Shown: positions 12,356 through 24,381 of the stretch, in pieces
Layout: each line of letters opens with the position of its first letter
Position numbering within the stretch: the stretch's first letter is position 1
Assembly: GCA_050084515.1 (NCBI GenBank)
Contig: CM114273.1
Location: 41,354,001-41,418,000 of the forward strand
Reading direction: 5' to 3'
Source: Blasia pusilla
Taxonomy: Eukaryota; Marchantiophyta; Marchantiopsida; Blasiales
Length of the DNA: 64,000 nucleotides
Program-made: the position numbers and the translations under genes
The notes under the pieces: model-generated
What the model saw: the letters and a program-made list of their open reading frames with translations, nothing else
Told to the model about the DNA's origin: nothing
Database searches by the model: none

Positions 12356-13425
12356 TCAATCATCCCCGGTGTGTCGATCTCCTCGGGTCTTGTCCCCAGC
12401 CATTGCCTCAACCGTCTTGGTAGGCATGGGGCTCATCAAGGCAATGGCTATGATCTGTCGCATTCTCAAACAATGCTGCTCAGCTACTCCTAAGCTGAAA
12501 ATCCATGTCAAGCAGTTCAAGTCCATTTCCTGACCTAAGACATGACGTTGTGATGACCTTAATAGTGATGGTATTACCGTCACTCCTGTGGGGAATCCCA
12601 TTGCTTGCTCTCGCTCATCGGCCTTGGGCTCCACCAACTTTTGTACCTGGTCATCCCAAACCAAGCCAAGTCCAGCCTCCTTGAATGCATAGGAAGCGGG
12701 AAAACTCACCAATGTGGAAAAGGCTTCCCGTGGCATGCCAATCCTATTGACCACAGTCAATGGGGGTCGATCATCGTGTCTCACTACCAGTGATCGACGG
12801 CCCGGATCCAATATAGAATCCACCAAAAATCGGAGGGGAAATCCACTCTCACATACGCCCTCCCCAAAACCTCATGTGGCACCAAGTTGGTCCACCAAAG
12901 ACGCAGGCGGTGAGCTCTAGAACCTACACTTGCCGCATCCAAAAACACTGTCGAGCCGATCCATGCGCGCACTTGATGTGCACTTGTCACCACACGGGAC
13001 CTCAAATCGCCCAAAATTGGTACATTGTCTAGAATGTTTGGTGGAGGACAAGATTGATGCTCCTGCAAGTGTCACAAGATCCGCATCATCTCCCAAAATA
13101 ACCTGGACCAAGAGTCAGCTAATCCCCTACCTCATCCAACACTCGATTGGCCCTGACACGACTAACCAGCAATGACCAAGTCTATGGTCCCTATCCGCTC
13201 CAAGTCATACGCCCCCAACAATGAAATATCCCTCGGTAGGGAACTCTGGTAACCCTGAATGGCGGATGCAGACAACAAGTCGGGAAAACGGAGGCGTAAC
13301 TGCGCCATATGGTGAAGTAAAGTGCACCTCGCAAGATCATCAATCTCCACATGCAGCTTGAGGAGCTGGAGTTTCCCGAAAGTGTGTTGGGGCAGCCCGT
13401 GGAGGAGGTAGAGTCCCACCATCTA
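12356..13425 (-). pseudogene. Cytosine-5 DNA methyltransferase, main part (copy A)
   Basis: Read on the minus strand, this gives LERIGTIDLVIAG (start of motif IV), then SCQG where PCQ is expected, and a stop replacing Trp. It continues with LDNVPILGD (motif VI, E to D), GSRAHRLRLWWTNLVP (motif VIII, similar to DNMT3 AHRARYFWGNLP), and finally AMGFPTGVT and RHVLGQEMDLNCL (target recognition end and motif X). Motif I is missing at this end because the upstream piece is inverted; VLDLFGGI is found on the plus strand at about 14946-14969. Several frameshifts make it a dead copy. Confidence 0.8.
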
Positions 13426-13429
13426 GACG

Positions 13430-15050
13430 CGTCAAGGGAGATGCCGGGCTTGAGCTTGGGATGGCTGCTCAGATACAGTAGCTAGAGGAGCAGATTGCCG
13501 CTATGGTATTGAGGTTACCCGATGCCGAATCCGTGGCATCGACATCATATGGAGTAGCCAGAGATATGGAGGATTCTGGTTGGATGTGCAGGGTTGCCTA
13601 GATGGAGGCCGCTGCAATTGTGATGCGTGGAGCAACCGTAGAGTTGGATCCACAACGAGGGGAAGCCAGGAAACATACGAGGCTTGCTCAATCTTTCACG
13701 TTGTCCGAGGCGATGAGGACCCCATCAATGGGTCCTGATCAGAGTTCCTAGAAAGTCGGTGATGTTGTTGGTATGTAGGCACGGAGGATGATGGGAGAAG
13801 CGAGTGCAACGACTCCTATTGTTGATGCTCAGGAGGGGCATGTATCGAGCACGTTCTTGGGAGCGGCCACCATTGTGTACCGCGCTCCTTTATTTTTTTC
13901 TTGCGATGTTCTGACGTTGGGAGGTACGCCCGTCGAGGTTTTCTGGTTGGACGCTATGCTATGTGAGCGTGGAGTTGGAGTTCCTACATCACCTTCAGAG
14001 GTGATTGTAGAGGAGGTGATGGACCTACCCTTGGAGCTGATGCTCATGCCATCCACGTCAGATTCATGGCAGACAGCGGCAGCTAGGATGGCGGAGATGC
14101 CTGCTAGACTTGCGATAGAGCGTGCCATAGCTTCTCTTGGTGTTTTTTTGTTGGATAACCGGGGAGAGGTCTTCTAGTTGGTGAGTCCAGGAGGTAGAGC
14201 TTTTAGTCCGTAGCGCGTCTTGTTGGATTTAGGAGCGCAACCCCTGATGTTGGGGAAAGTGTCATTTAGAGGATTGGGCATGACGAGAGCCGATGTGGAG
14301 CGTTGTCCATTCTGGATACAGACATCCTTGGGTGGAGCGAGTACCACACAGTATATCACCCGACAGGAGGTTGTGGTTAGGATTTGCTTAGGGAATCCTA
14401 CAGATGAGTCCGTGGTGCAAACCAAGACGATAGTGACTAATGCAGAGTCCTACGACGTCTTGGTTGGTGGAGCCATGTTGTATCTGATGGGATTTTCCCT
14501 GGATTACTAGGAGGAGTTTGCATCCTACAGACTAGGATGGCAGTCAAGTGATGGGCGCCTTAGCTCATTACCCGTTTGATTCACGGGTGCATTGATCCAG
14601 CGACGCCTAGGAGAGATGGCGACCTTAGCAGCATTTAGCAGTGGCATCACTTGGCCTAGTGATTTGATTGAGGGTCATGTCCATGCAAAGGATACTCCCG
14701 TTCCTGACATTTCTATGGAGAGGAGTGTCATGGTAGCCCCATCAGTCCGTGGAGGAGAGGTTCCGCTTTGGGGCTCGACTGAGGAGCTTCGACGCTTAGC
14801 CACTAGGCATGTGCACACCGCGTGGAGCGAGATGTTTCCACTAGAGTGTGACAGGTCAGAGGAACCCCAAGAAGGCAGGAGTGCTACTATGACCCCTTTG
14901 GGCACCACCCTGATTGTGTGGTGCATCCTAGAGCAGGGTATTTGAGTGTTGGATCTCTTTGGAGGGATCACCAGTGAGTTAGCTGCCGTTTTGCATGCTG
15001 GAGTGCGCAACATGACCACCAGGTGCACGATCTTTAGGCCCACCCGGACT
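13430..15050 (+). other. Inverted internal segment of copy A (protease and methyltransferase start)
   Basis: Everything on either side is coded on the minus strand, but this segment reads on plus. It carries the protease with VLLDLGAQPLMLGK near 14218 (active-site DSG reads DLG), a linker homologous to copy C 34893-35204, and the methyltransferase motif I VLDLFGG near 14946. Copy C has the same material in minus orientation in the expected place. The breakpoints are estimates. Confidence 0.8.
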
Positions 15051-15384
15051 GGCTACTTGCTCTGGTGCCCTCTCTGGCCCTCGGTCCGGACGTAACTCAA
15101 GGTGTAAATTGAAACACCTGGCGCGTGTATGACCATACCTCTGATAATAGTCACACTGATAACCTCCTGGTGCAGCACCATCTCCTCCTCCATGCTAAGG
15201 CACACGTCCATGATCTTGACGAGTGCAATCACGCTTATGACAGGCTCCACGACATGACCAACAAGTAATCGTAGGCGGTTGCTATTGAGTCACATATAAA
15301 GGCGCAGGTCTTTGTGGCACGGCCTTGTGAGTATTCTTCCTGAGCTCGTGGTGCCATAGTCGACCTATCTCGGAGTCCACGTTG

Positions 15385-16236
15385 TTACAGTGGTGGTGCA
15401 GAAAATTGTGACTTCTCTTGCCCAGAATCCATGGTGGCTACGCTCTCCTCCGCCATGTTACGCTCAATTTTCTCGGCGGTCCTAAAAACATCTCTCAACG
15501 TACGGGAGGTGTTCATAAGAAGCACCCCCTCCTGCACCCGTGTCTGCAGGGTCCCGTCCAGCATCGCGTTCCATGACTGGATAGCTTGAACCTCTGTCAC
15601 CCCCTGAGTGACGTTAATCAACCGGCGCAAGCGAGTGTAAGATTCACTCAAACTCTCACCCGGGTGCCTATGGAAGTCGTGGATGCTCTGCAACTTCTCC
15701 CTCCGTACCCCCTGATAGCTTGCTCTCAACTCAGCAAAGAACTTAACCATGGGGTTGAACGTGGGACGAACCCGACTAGACGGTGCAACTGCTCCAGTGC
15801 CACTGACCCCTCCTAAAACATCACTAGTGGAAGAGGAAGTAGCCTCTCTTGAATCCTCCTCCTCATCTGGGAACGGCTCCATTCATGACACATAGTGTGG
15901 GTCATAGTAGAGTCGCCATGCCTCAATCTCCTGGGCATATCTCTGGGATAACTCATGGTAATCGTCCATGGACGTCCCTTCTAAATTCTGGAACATACCG
16001 TTCCATGTTGTAAACGGGTTGAACTCTCTAGAGTTCCTAGCCCGATCTGAGTCACATCAACTCCTAAACTCCACAATCAAGTCGTGTAACTCTATAATAC
16101 CTACAACACCCAAAAACCTACGCGGTCCTCTATCTCGGTCGTCCATCTCATATGCCCAACTAGTAGGACCACTCAATGTATATGGTGGATCACTAACACA
16201 CTCCTCTGCACGTGCCCTCTCGTCTAAAGATGACAT
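15385..16236 (-). pseudogene. Gag (copy A)
   Basis: The 15385-15882 part is open and contains the retrotransposon gag core: FFAELRASYQGVRREKL, then SLSESYTRLRRLINVTQG, then RTAEKIERNM. The N-terminal part, up to about 16236, is recognisable by alignment to copy C (start near 37197) but holds stops. It would form the capsid of the virus-like particle. Confidence 0.7.
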
Positions 16237-17449
16237 AGAAGGAGATCAAGGTGGTCTCTCATGTGGAGACCCTCAAAACCTCGCACCACTCTGGGTAAAC
16301 CCTCTAGAGCTACTCTCAGGTCCACTACCTCGCCTCTCAAAATCCCGAATGGACGCCGTGATGGCACTCATGTCCCTCTCACACAATCACTCTCAATCTT
16401 GCAAGTAATCCCTCAAGCACTAAAACTAAACATGCAGCACTCAATCTACAATCTCTCACCGAGACGTGTGCTGTGCGGAAACAAACGGCGCGGTCCGGAA
16501 AATCAACTGATCTATCGTCTCATCGACAAACCATCCTCAACTCTGGACATCCCACACAGGTCTATGTCCCCTAAACCCATACATCATTGATGCTCTCAAC
16601 ATTAGCACGAAACTCAATATCCCAAATAACTTCCCAATATCTGGAAATCTCTCACACGTGTAGGGTAAGAGACCAGAATGGGTAACCTGACAATAATGTC
16701 GATGTCGCTCCTCGACAATTGCAAATCTCGACCCTAAATCGGTTGTGAAGACAACTCCTCCAATCAGCAAGTCGTACTCCTCTCGTACTGATGCTCCTCA
16801 AACCTCCTCGATGTGCGGTGAAGGTTCAGCGGTCCGGTGCGGCAGTGGCGGTGATGGTTGACCGTTGACGCGACCAGGCGCGGCGGCTGGTTTAGGGTTT
16901 TAACAATATAACCCTAAAAATCGCCTAGCATTGGAAGTTTTGCATGATTGACCATAACTTTTTGCTCGTAACTCCAAATTGTGCACTGTTTGGTGCACAA
17001 CGTGTACAGCTTCACAATCTACGACATTGTTAAAAAATATTTTAAATTAAACCTCCAGTAAAAACTGACCAGGACTATCGTAAAGCCCAATGTCTCTTTC
17101 TCCTACACAAAATTTGGTAGCGCTTCTACACTGATTTCTCCCAAAAAAAAATGTAAGACCTGTGAGAACACAAATCAGCAAGCTACATGGTGCTTCCGAG
17201 AGCATCGGCATGGAGCAATCCGTCCCCATACTTAGTTCCTATCGAAAATTGGGCAGCGCTTCCGCGTGCCATTCTCCCGTACAAAAAATCAGCAAAGCAA
17301 AATAGCAAACTTGCACGGCTCTTGCTCGGGTGAGCACTCCCATGAGCCATGAAGCAGGGAACACGGTCTTCCAACCTGCACCAAACATCGAACAACCAAC
17401 GAGCTTCCTCATGAAGCTCTCTCATTCACTCATCCTCTCTTTGTAAAAT

Positions 17450-18352
17450 AAGATCCAATCTCTCTCACAACACCATAGTTCTCACATGTGTGCACTCTCA
17501 CATGTCTCTCTCAATGTCAAACCAAACCCACTCTCATAATGAGAGGCTTGGGTTACACTCACAAGGCAAGGGACCATAGCTCCGCCACCTCGTGCCAAGA
17601 GGTTCAACAAAGAGTAGAGTAGAGTAGATTTTTAGTCCACGGGAAGTTGATTTGGCTTATGGGGCCCCCCCTTCCACATATGTGAAATTGACATCGCATC
17701 CGACATGGCACCTTCACATCTAGATTTGGGGTTCTTACTTAGGAGATTTGGTTTTTGTTTTTTCTTTGTGAAGGCCTGGAATTTTAACAAGATTTTTAAC
17801 CTAGGAGCATAGTCAAGGCACACACATGAAAGGCACACAAGGCGTTCTCTCTCTCGAACATGGACCATCCATGCCCTAGGTAGGGGACGCCACAGCCCTA
17901 GGGTTGAGACCGCCCCCCACTGTCCAAGGGGAGAGTTGAACCCAAGACCTCTTCAAGAGGACCTTATGTTTGTTCAGCTAACCTCTTGGTCATCTACCGC
18001 TTGATAGAATGAGCTCTCAAGCTCTCTCTCTCCTTGAGGTATATCCCTCCCCTCTCCCAAGCTCTCTCCATGGTAACCTATGCTCCCAAGTCACCTCCTT
18101 GGCTCTTGATCTGATGTAGGAGGTCAAGGTTCACTTACTAAAAATAGAAAGTTGATCATATACTCAAAATGGTACTTACCTAAAATAGTAAAATCTTCAA
18201 TATGGCTCCAAATGAGCCGAAACGAAGGGGAAACCTGCTCTCTCAGGTTTCCCACACCTTCAGCACGTCATCCTCGACCTACTGAGCCTGTCTTACACTA
18301 CTCACGAAGGCGCTCTACTAGATCTCACCAATCTATCCTAAAAGACGTGACG
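17450..18352 (-). repeat. Terminal segment T of copy A (5' end of element)
   Basis: This terminal segment ends at the TCAT target duplication. The same sequence is found at the right end of copy C (about 40080-40584), in the small element 29645-30273 and, reversed, in 44011-44656. It is rich in CTCTCT runs. The apparent length is inflated by a 391-bp insert. Confidence 0.7.
17615..18005 (-). mobile_element. tRNA-derived SINE-like insert in copy A
   Basis: Compared with copy C (AACAAAGAGAGAATGAGC) there are 391 extra bases here. Reading on minus from 18005, a tRNA-like head has an A-box-like GGTAGATGACCAAGAGGT and, about 50 nt later, a B box GGTTCAACTCT. The far end has a (CTCTA)n-like tail, seen on plus as TAGAGTAGAGTAGA. 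No clear target duplication was found. Confidence 0.6.
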
Positions 18353-18356
18353 TCAT

Positions 18357-19680
18357 GTATACCATAGATACATGTACGCATCTTTATCCATCACCATCCC
18401 GCTATTTCCAATTATTAGAATTAGAACCACATGTGGAATAGTTCAGAATAGGTGTTTGAACATTTCAATAAGTGCTCGGAGGCACCGATTAAAAGAGTGT
18501 AATGTGTTGTACTCAATTAGATCCTCTTTCGTGACTTTACAGATCCTGTGGTATGTGGCGGAGCTTTCGTAGCTTGGTGGAAGGGTCAAGAACCTATATT
18601 TTGTGAGTACTTCCAAGCATATTGGATTCCCACGATACACAAACAGGCCACCCAATATCGGAGTACCATAAGGAGAGGAAATCAGAATACAACTGGTACT
18701 GTAGAGCATTGGCATTTCATGTTGAAGACTCACTTGAAAGCTTCTAGGAGAATTAAACGTCAACGTTTCCTGTCATGGCTATTGCATGTGTTAGTTAACA
18801 TAGTTGAGTTATACTATTGGTGTAACTCAAATTTGAAGATGCAAGGGTGTGTGCGGGATTGAATGGTGGAGAACAAATATGGTCATGGAAATGAAGAATG
18901 CCAAGTCCATTCCAAATGAATATGTTACGTTAACTTCCATCAGTGGGAGGAAAGTTGCATTTGTGAAAAGTCAATCTAAACCCCTTCAAACTCATGAAGT
19001 CATTGAATATGAAAAGGATGATAGCACCTGCACGTGCATCCAAGCTGCTGAGGGGAACACATGTAAACACTACGTTAGTGACTGCATCATCCTTGGTAAA
19101 TGATATAAATTTTCTTGAAGATTCCGATGTTCAAACATTTCAAAATTGAAATTTTTTTATTGCTCTGTATAAGTGAAGGTTCTTCTAATTCAAGGTCACA
19201 TAGAAACTGATATCCTACTATATTTGGGTAGAAAGAATGGGAGTGTTTTTTTTTTTGGGGGGGGGGGAACCCGCTGCTCTTCTAGCCTTTAATTTCCCCT
19301 TTCTCGATGAAAAAGGTCCTAAAGTAGTTGAAGAGCAAGATTTGGTTTCTATGGTTAGAGACATGTCAAGAATGGTAGAAGATTGTCCTGTCCTTATGGA
19401 CCATAGCCACACTCTTCTAAAAGATGTTGTTCAGAAAGTCCTTGACTTGAAGGCCAAACGTGAATTGAATGTCATACACTTCTCGGACAAGGAAAACACA
19501 ACGCCCACACCATTGGAGAGATACCATGGTGCTGATTGGATTTTGATTCAAAGAAAGGACTTTGTGGAAAATATGATGGATGGTTGGAAAAGGAAAAAAA
19601 GCTGTCATACCAATTCCCACATTCACCATGATATCAGTGCCCATCCTCCAATGAAGTTGCACATTCTTCCAAGGAAAGAT
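18357..19680 (+). pseudogene. MULE-type transposase, 3' part with SWIM zinc finger
   Basis: The frame that stops at 8812 resumes after the TCAT duplication and stays open to about 18437. Further on, YFQAYWIPTIHKQ and GNQNTTGTVEHWH (18598-18710) are typical of the C-terminal half of MULE transposases. A SWIM motif, CTCIQAAEGNTCKH, follows near 19030-19070. A last open part (19300-19680) without known motif probably belongs to the same protein. Stops and frame changes show it is dead. Confidence 0.75.
19245..19267 (+). repeat. T12-G11 homopolymer junction
   Basis: A run of about 12 T is followed directly by about 11 G inside the MULE remnant. This may be slippage, or a sequencing or assembly weak point. 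Confidence 0.7.
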
Positions 19681-19689
19681 TCAACACTA

Positions 19690-19908
19690 TGTTCACCCTA
19701 CGGGCTTGGAGCTCGCAAGACGCACGCCATGCGGGCTTTGGGCAGGCCATGCGCGGGCTCCTTATGGACTTCCAACGCACCATGCGGGCTTTGGGTGGGC
19801 TCTGCACGGGCTCCCTACTGACCTCCACCCCGCCATGTCAGCTGTGGGCGTGAAAGAAAACGGTGAGGTCCGTCCCATGGACGGACTTGTCTATTTCCGT
19901 GCAACCTT
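19690..19908. repeat. GC-rich foldback repeat, partial copy
   Basis: The segment has short GCGGGCT-type repeats and ends in GACTTGTC...CCGTGCAACCTT. The same end is found in repeats near 43757-44856, 54271-54690 and 58357-58792. The other end could not be placed. Confidence 0.5.
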
Positions 19909-20248
19909 GGCCGGGTCGTTGCGCCTATAGTACAACACCCAAAATAATTTTTTCTGTAGTTTTTATTTCCTACTCGTGGTTCTTGATGACAAGAAATGGA
20001 TGGTAACATAGACGCAAAGACTTGCACCTTGCATTTTTACGACACGAATTATGTTCAGATCCCATTAACTTCCATGCATCCCATCCGTTGCATCAACAAA
20101 GATCCAGAACCGTGGGCCAGGTCCTAGAAAACTTGATAGCATGGGACCGGGTCCTAAGTGGAACTAAGTATTGTGCAAGGTTTCAGGCTAAGTGGAGTTG
20201 TGAATAGACGCCCAAAATTATTTAAGTGGTTTTTGAACCCGCGTGATT

Positions 20249-20722
20249 TGTCGTGCGAATCCACATCGTCATACAACATACATCGCTGACATACCATACT
20301 CACATACGTACATAACATAGATGAGAGTATCCACAAACGCAAGTGTACCACAACTGAAATCCGTGAAAGACCTACTGTCATAAAACACGTTTACAATCAC
20401 ATACAATCGAGCCAAACCCACTCCACGATGGGAGAATCTAGGTTTAAGCTTATGGGAAACACCATAGCCAAGAGCTCTACTCACTACCAAGGCTAACTCC
20501 CAACGCAACAAGCTCAACTCAAAGAACTGACTGTTCTTTGAGTGCACTCCACCTTATATCCTCCAACCTAAGAGCGGGCCCTACTGTGAAACTCACCCCC
20601 AACTAAGTAACCCCCAACCCTATGTATGGAACCGCATCTCTACCAAGCCACTACAGTCCTACATAAGGAATGGCCTCTACTAGCACACTATACTCTACGA
20701 CATAATCCGTATGGTCATGACA
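20249..20722 (-). mobile_element. Small terminal-region-only element next to copy B
   Basis: It starts TGTCGTGCG and ends CATGACA. Its left part equals the left end of copy B (20727-20835) and its right part equals the right end of copy B (about 28857-29105). Only AAAT separates it from copy B. GATT at 20245-20248 pairs with GATT at 29106-29109, beyond copy B, so the pair behaves as one insertion. Confidence 0.7.
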
Positions 20723-20835
20723 AAATTGCCGTATGCGAATCCACATCGTCATACAACATACATCGCTGACATACCATACTCACATACGTACATAACATAG
20801 ACGAGAGTATCCACAAACGCAAGTGTACCACAACT

Positions 20836-20845
20836 CGCCCCCCTA
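20836..20845 (-). promoter_or_regulatory. Polypurine tract of copy B
   Basis: On minus the tract reads AGGGGGGCG just before the terminal segment 20727-20835. Its position and sequence match those in copies A and C. Confidence 0.6.
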
Positions 20846-21019
20846 ACTGGCGGTTAGGTCCCTCTAACTCCCAGGTAGCCCTATACATCTACTACATGCT
20901 ATACACCTTCTTGGGTGCCCGAATCGAAGGCCGGGTGCTTGGTTGCCCCATCGTTAGTCACACATCGTAATCCATATCATGCAAAGATCAAGTCATCTAC
21001 CTCTCCTAAGTACATCGAG

Positions 21020-22350
21020 GACAAACCCACCTTCCAAAGAGGGAACAACATCCAAACGTGAGTCAAACACATCATGTGCCAATCCCTAGAACACCGATCA
21101 CACACCAACATACGGGCTGCGTTACCAGCAGACCCACAACATGCACCTCAAGCTAGCACGTATCATGGCTAAGCTTGGGTCAACAATACCATCCACATTT
21201 GGAAGATGACATGGCGCACAATTACGCACATGGTCCTTCCAAACAACTCCATCACGACCCTCCAACATGAGAACTCCAGAAGCTAACACCTCACGCACTC
21301 GTAAAATAGTGCGGCCTGCCATCACATCCAACGTTGTCGGGGAAATCTGCTGCAAATAGACATAGTCCCCCACATGGAACCTACGAATCGATGGTCGATA
21401 ACCTCCACCCCGAATGGTTGCATACCGCAACGTATCCCTGTGTTGAGCAATGGCAAGATTCTCAAAGGCTGTTGGCATAACTCTCCGAAAGAGCTCCGCC
21501 ACTGAGAACACACCCTCATCCACATCTCGGGTCATCAAGGTTCACCACCTCACTAGACTCGACCAATTCTTTGTTGGCAAGTCGGATCTCGGCCGTATAA
21601 CAGAAAATAAGGTGAGAAGGAAGCCAAGGATGCTTGGCGATCGAACCTATATCCATGGCTAACCATGGCAATCGAATATCCGGTCTCAAGATGCCCCTTT
21701 GTAGGCCATACTTGCGCAATGCCCTCTTCACCACCCTCTGAACCACACGCTCAGCCAAACCATCCGCCTCTGGATGATCTCGAGACGTGGTCCGATGATC
21801 AATCAACGCCTTGTCACACAAGACTGAAACTCACCCTGAAACTCTGTACCTGGTGGTCAAGACCGGTTGGTGCACCAAAATGACTAAGCACTCTATCCGA
21901 AACGCATACGCCGTTCCTCACTTGCCTTGTCCGGTAATGCCACCAACTCAATCCACTTGGAGAAGTGCTCCACCATCACCAACACATATCGATGATGTAA
22001 ATACCAACGGTAACGGTCCCGCAAAGTCCACACTCCAACGGTAACCCAACCTCATAATAGGCAAGGGGTGTAATTGTGGTGTAGGGGCATTAAATGATGC
22101 CCTCACCCGGTCACAAACCATACAACGTGACACCAATCTGCTGCACTGAGTATGCATGCCACGCCACCAATACTGGCCAAGGAGTAAGATATACGACGCT
22201 TTACCCCAAAATGTCCCAACTCCTCATGGGCATGTCGCACAATGCGCTCTCTTTGAGCCAAATGTGGCACTACTCATACTCTACCATCCTCCCACACGGA
22301 GAATATGTGTTCCCTCCAATCGATACCTCTTAGCACGTTGAAGAACACGG
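21020..22350 (-). pseudogene. Integrase with PHD finger (copy B)
   Basis: The integrase is spread over several frames. CMVCDRVRASF (zinc-module end) and SVDFAGPL (first catalytic Asp) lie in 21948-22157. DHPEADGLAERV lies in 21516-21821, and the C-terminal part in 21122-21538. The PHD finger survives past a frameshift: CGSAGNAARMLVCDRC, SRDWHMMCL and, in another frame, WVCPRCT before the stop near 21010-21020. Confidence 0.75.
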
Positions 22351-22481
22351 TCTCGCTCCTTGGCACTCACTATGCCTGGCACCCTCTTTTGGTCCGTAGG
22401 AACTCCAACACCAACGCATCATCATGAATATCACGCTGATCCGTACCACCATCTCCAACCTTAGGATCTCAAGGTGGCCAT

Positions 22482-24060
22482 CTACCCTCGACTAGAGTAA
22501 GATATCATGTGGTCCTCCATACTAGAGTCCACCCTAACCAACATAAAAGACGGATGCATGCCAACCTGGCACCATCTCCTCATCAACCTCGCCATGCCAT
22601 CTAGCCCCAGGATTGTATCCTCTTGGCTAGTACATGGGTTCCTACTCAACCCGTCAACATCAAGGTTGGCAACCCGGTCTATGTACCACCCGGAAGTCAT
22701 ACTCTGTAAGATAAGAGCCCACCGTGCAAGCTTCCCTGTAAGCTTGTCCGACTCCATCAACCACTTGAGCGGCTGGTGATCAGTAACAAGGGTAAATTGT
22801 GTGCCAAACAAGTAACACCTAAAGTGTGCCACAGCCCACACTACTGCCAAGCACTCTCCCTCATATGAACTATAGCGCGACTCCGCTGCATTATTCAAAC
22901 GACTTGCATAGGCCACCACAAACTCCATGTGCTCATCATCATGTTGTGTCAACACCGCTCCAAGTCCCAACCTACTCCAATCAGTGTGTAACTCAAATGG
23001 GCGCCCTCTGATAGGTCTCCTCAAGATAGGCGCCGCCACCAACTGGGCCTTAAGCTCCCCAAAAGCTCTCTCCTGATCATCTCCCCAGTGCCACTCTTGA
23101 TCTGATTTCAGCAATTGGTTCAAAGGCTTTGCCATAGCACTAAATCCCTTCACATACCTCCGATAGTAGTTCGCCAATCCCATGAATGCTCGAACTCTAC
23201 TCACATCTAGCGGACGCGGAATAAGTGCAATAGCCTCCACTTTTGCTTGCTGAACTCCCAAACCACCTGGATAGATCACATGACCCAAGTACTCAACATC
23301 CTCATGGAAGAACTTACACTTTCCTAGATGCAAACGTAGACCATGAGCTTTCAACCGCTCAAACACCATCTGCAAATGTATCTGATGCTCCTCCACCGTG
23401 TTACTGAACACCAAGATATCATCAATGTAACACCGAACAAAATCCAACCGTGCTAGGATCCTGTCCATCACTCTTTGAAACTCGGCAGGTGCATTCTTCA
23501 ACCCAAAGGGTAAGAATTTCCACTAGTACAAACAATCCTTGCCATGAGAGTTGACACCCCAAAATCTTTGTCTTGGCCTTGTCACTCTCCCGAATCGGCA
23601 ATTGATGGTATCTCGCTCAAGATCCAAAGTACTGAAAATCTTTGCCTGTCCCACCACATCAAAGATCTCTCAGGTGTGTAGGCATGGCATACCTATCGGC
23701 CTTGGTTTGCCGATTGATAGGACGGTAATCTCCACACATCCGCCTATCCATGTAGTTGCCATGCATATCCTTTTAGCGAGCATGACGTGGCGATGCATAC
23801 TCTCCATGCGACAACTCCACTAATCCAGCCTCCAAAAGGTCCAACGTCCTACTCGAATGAGGTCCTCTCCATATCACTATATCGGTAGGGGACGACGGAA
23901 GATTGGCGTATCACTAGCCAAATCAATCCGTATCTTTGGGTCCAACTAGAGAATCCAACTCCTTCATGCTAAAGGCAAAACAACTCCTATAAGCACGTAG
24001 GAACCGCTGTGTCAGCGTCGTTTCTCACCTCCCCGTAAGCTTGGGCCCAAGTAATGGCTC
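22482..24060 (-). pseudogene. Reverse transcriptase and RNase H (copy B)
   Basis: A 339-codon open stretch (22482-23501) starts at KNAPAEFQRVMD, contains the catalytic CYIDDILVF at residues 24-32, and runs through RNase H (VTDHQPLKWLMES) into the connection. The N-terminal RT part (23520-24060) is recognisable, but stops and indels break it. Confidence 0.85.
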
Positions 24061-24381
24061 CTAAGTCTCCTCCATTGGCACACTAGAGGGAGAGGACGAT
24101 GCCATTGGGCACGCATAACCCCCTCACAAGATGGTACACCCTTAGCTACACCATCATCCGAGCAAATAACTCCTCCACCAAAGCATGAGCAACCAACTCC
24201 ACATGCCCAGCCATTACATCCCATTTACTCCAAGGATGCAAAATACTACTCTCCTCGCTTGACCAATGCCTCTACTGGTCCGGTAGCCATCGAGCTCATT
24301 ACAAGGGGTGGAAGACCCATAGACATAGTCCGAAGTCGATTTGCTCGGCCATACCAAGACTCAAAATCCAAGTCAAACAAT

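Larger units (their letters stand above)
8813..18352 (-). mobile_element. Ty3/gypsy-class retroelement copy A with methyltransferase and PHD finger
   Basis: This 9.54 kb element is inserted in the MULE remnant and flanked by TCAT at 8809-8812 and 18353-18356. The coding order, 5' to 3' on the minus strand, is gag, protease, methyltransferase, RT-RNase H, integrase-PHD. The segment from about 13430 to 15050 is inverted relative to the rest. A tRNA-derived SINE-like insert lies at 17615-18005. The left end (8813-8940) and the right end (about 17450-18352) are not copies of each other, so this is not a simple LTR-internal-LTR layout. Copy C shares both end types. Stops and frameshifts show that it is dead. 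Confidence 0.85.

Noticed and set aside
11919-12533. 204-codon plus-strand open frame
   Set aside because: It is antisense to the RT N-terminus and methyltransferase C-terminus; no protein similarity seen.
13829-14128. Minus-strand open frame within the inverted part of copy A
   Set aside because: Shadow of the plus-strand gag-protease linker; plus is the coding strand there because of the inversion.
20249-20722. Plain solo LTR interpretation
   Set aside because: It lacks its own right-hand target duplication and is joined to copy B by 4 bp, with a shared outer duplication; kept as a terminal-region element instead.
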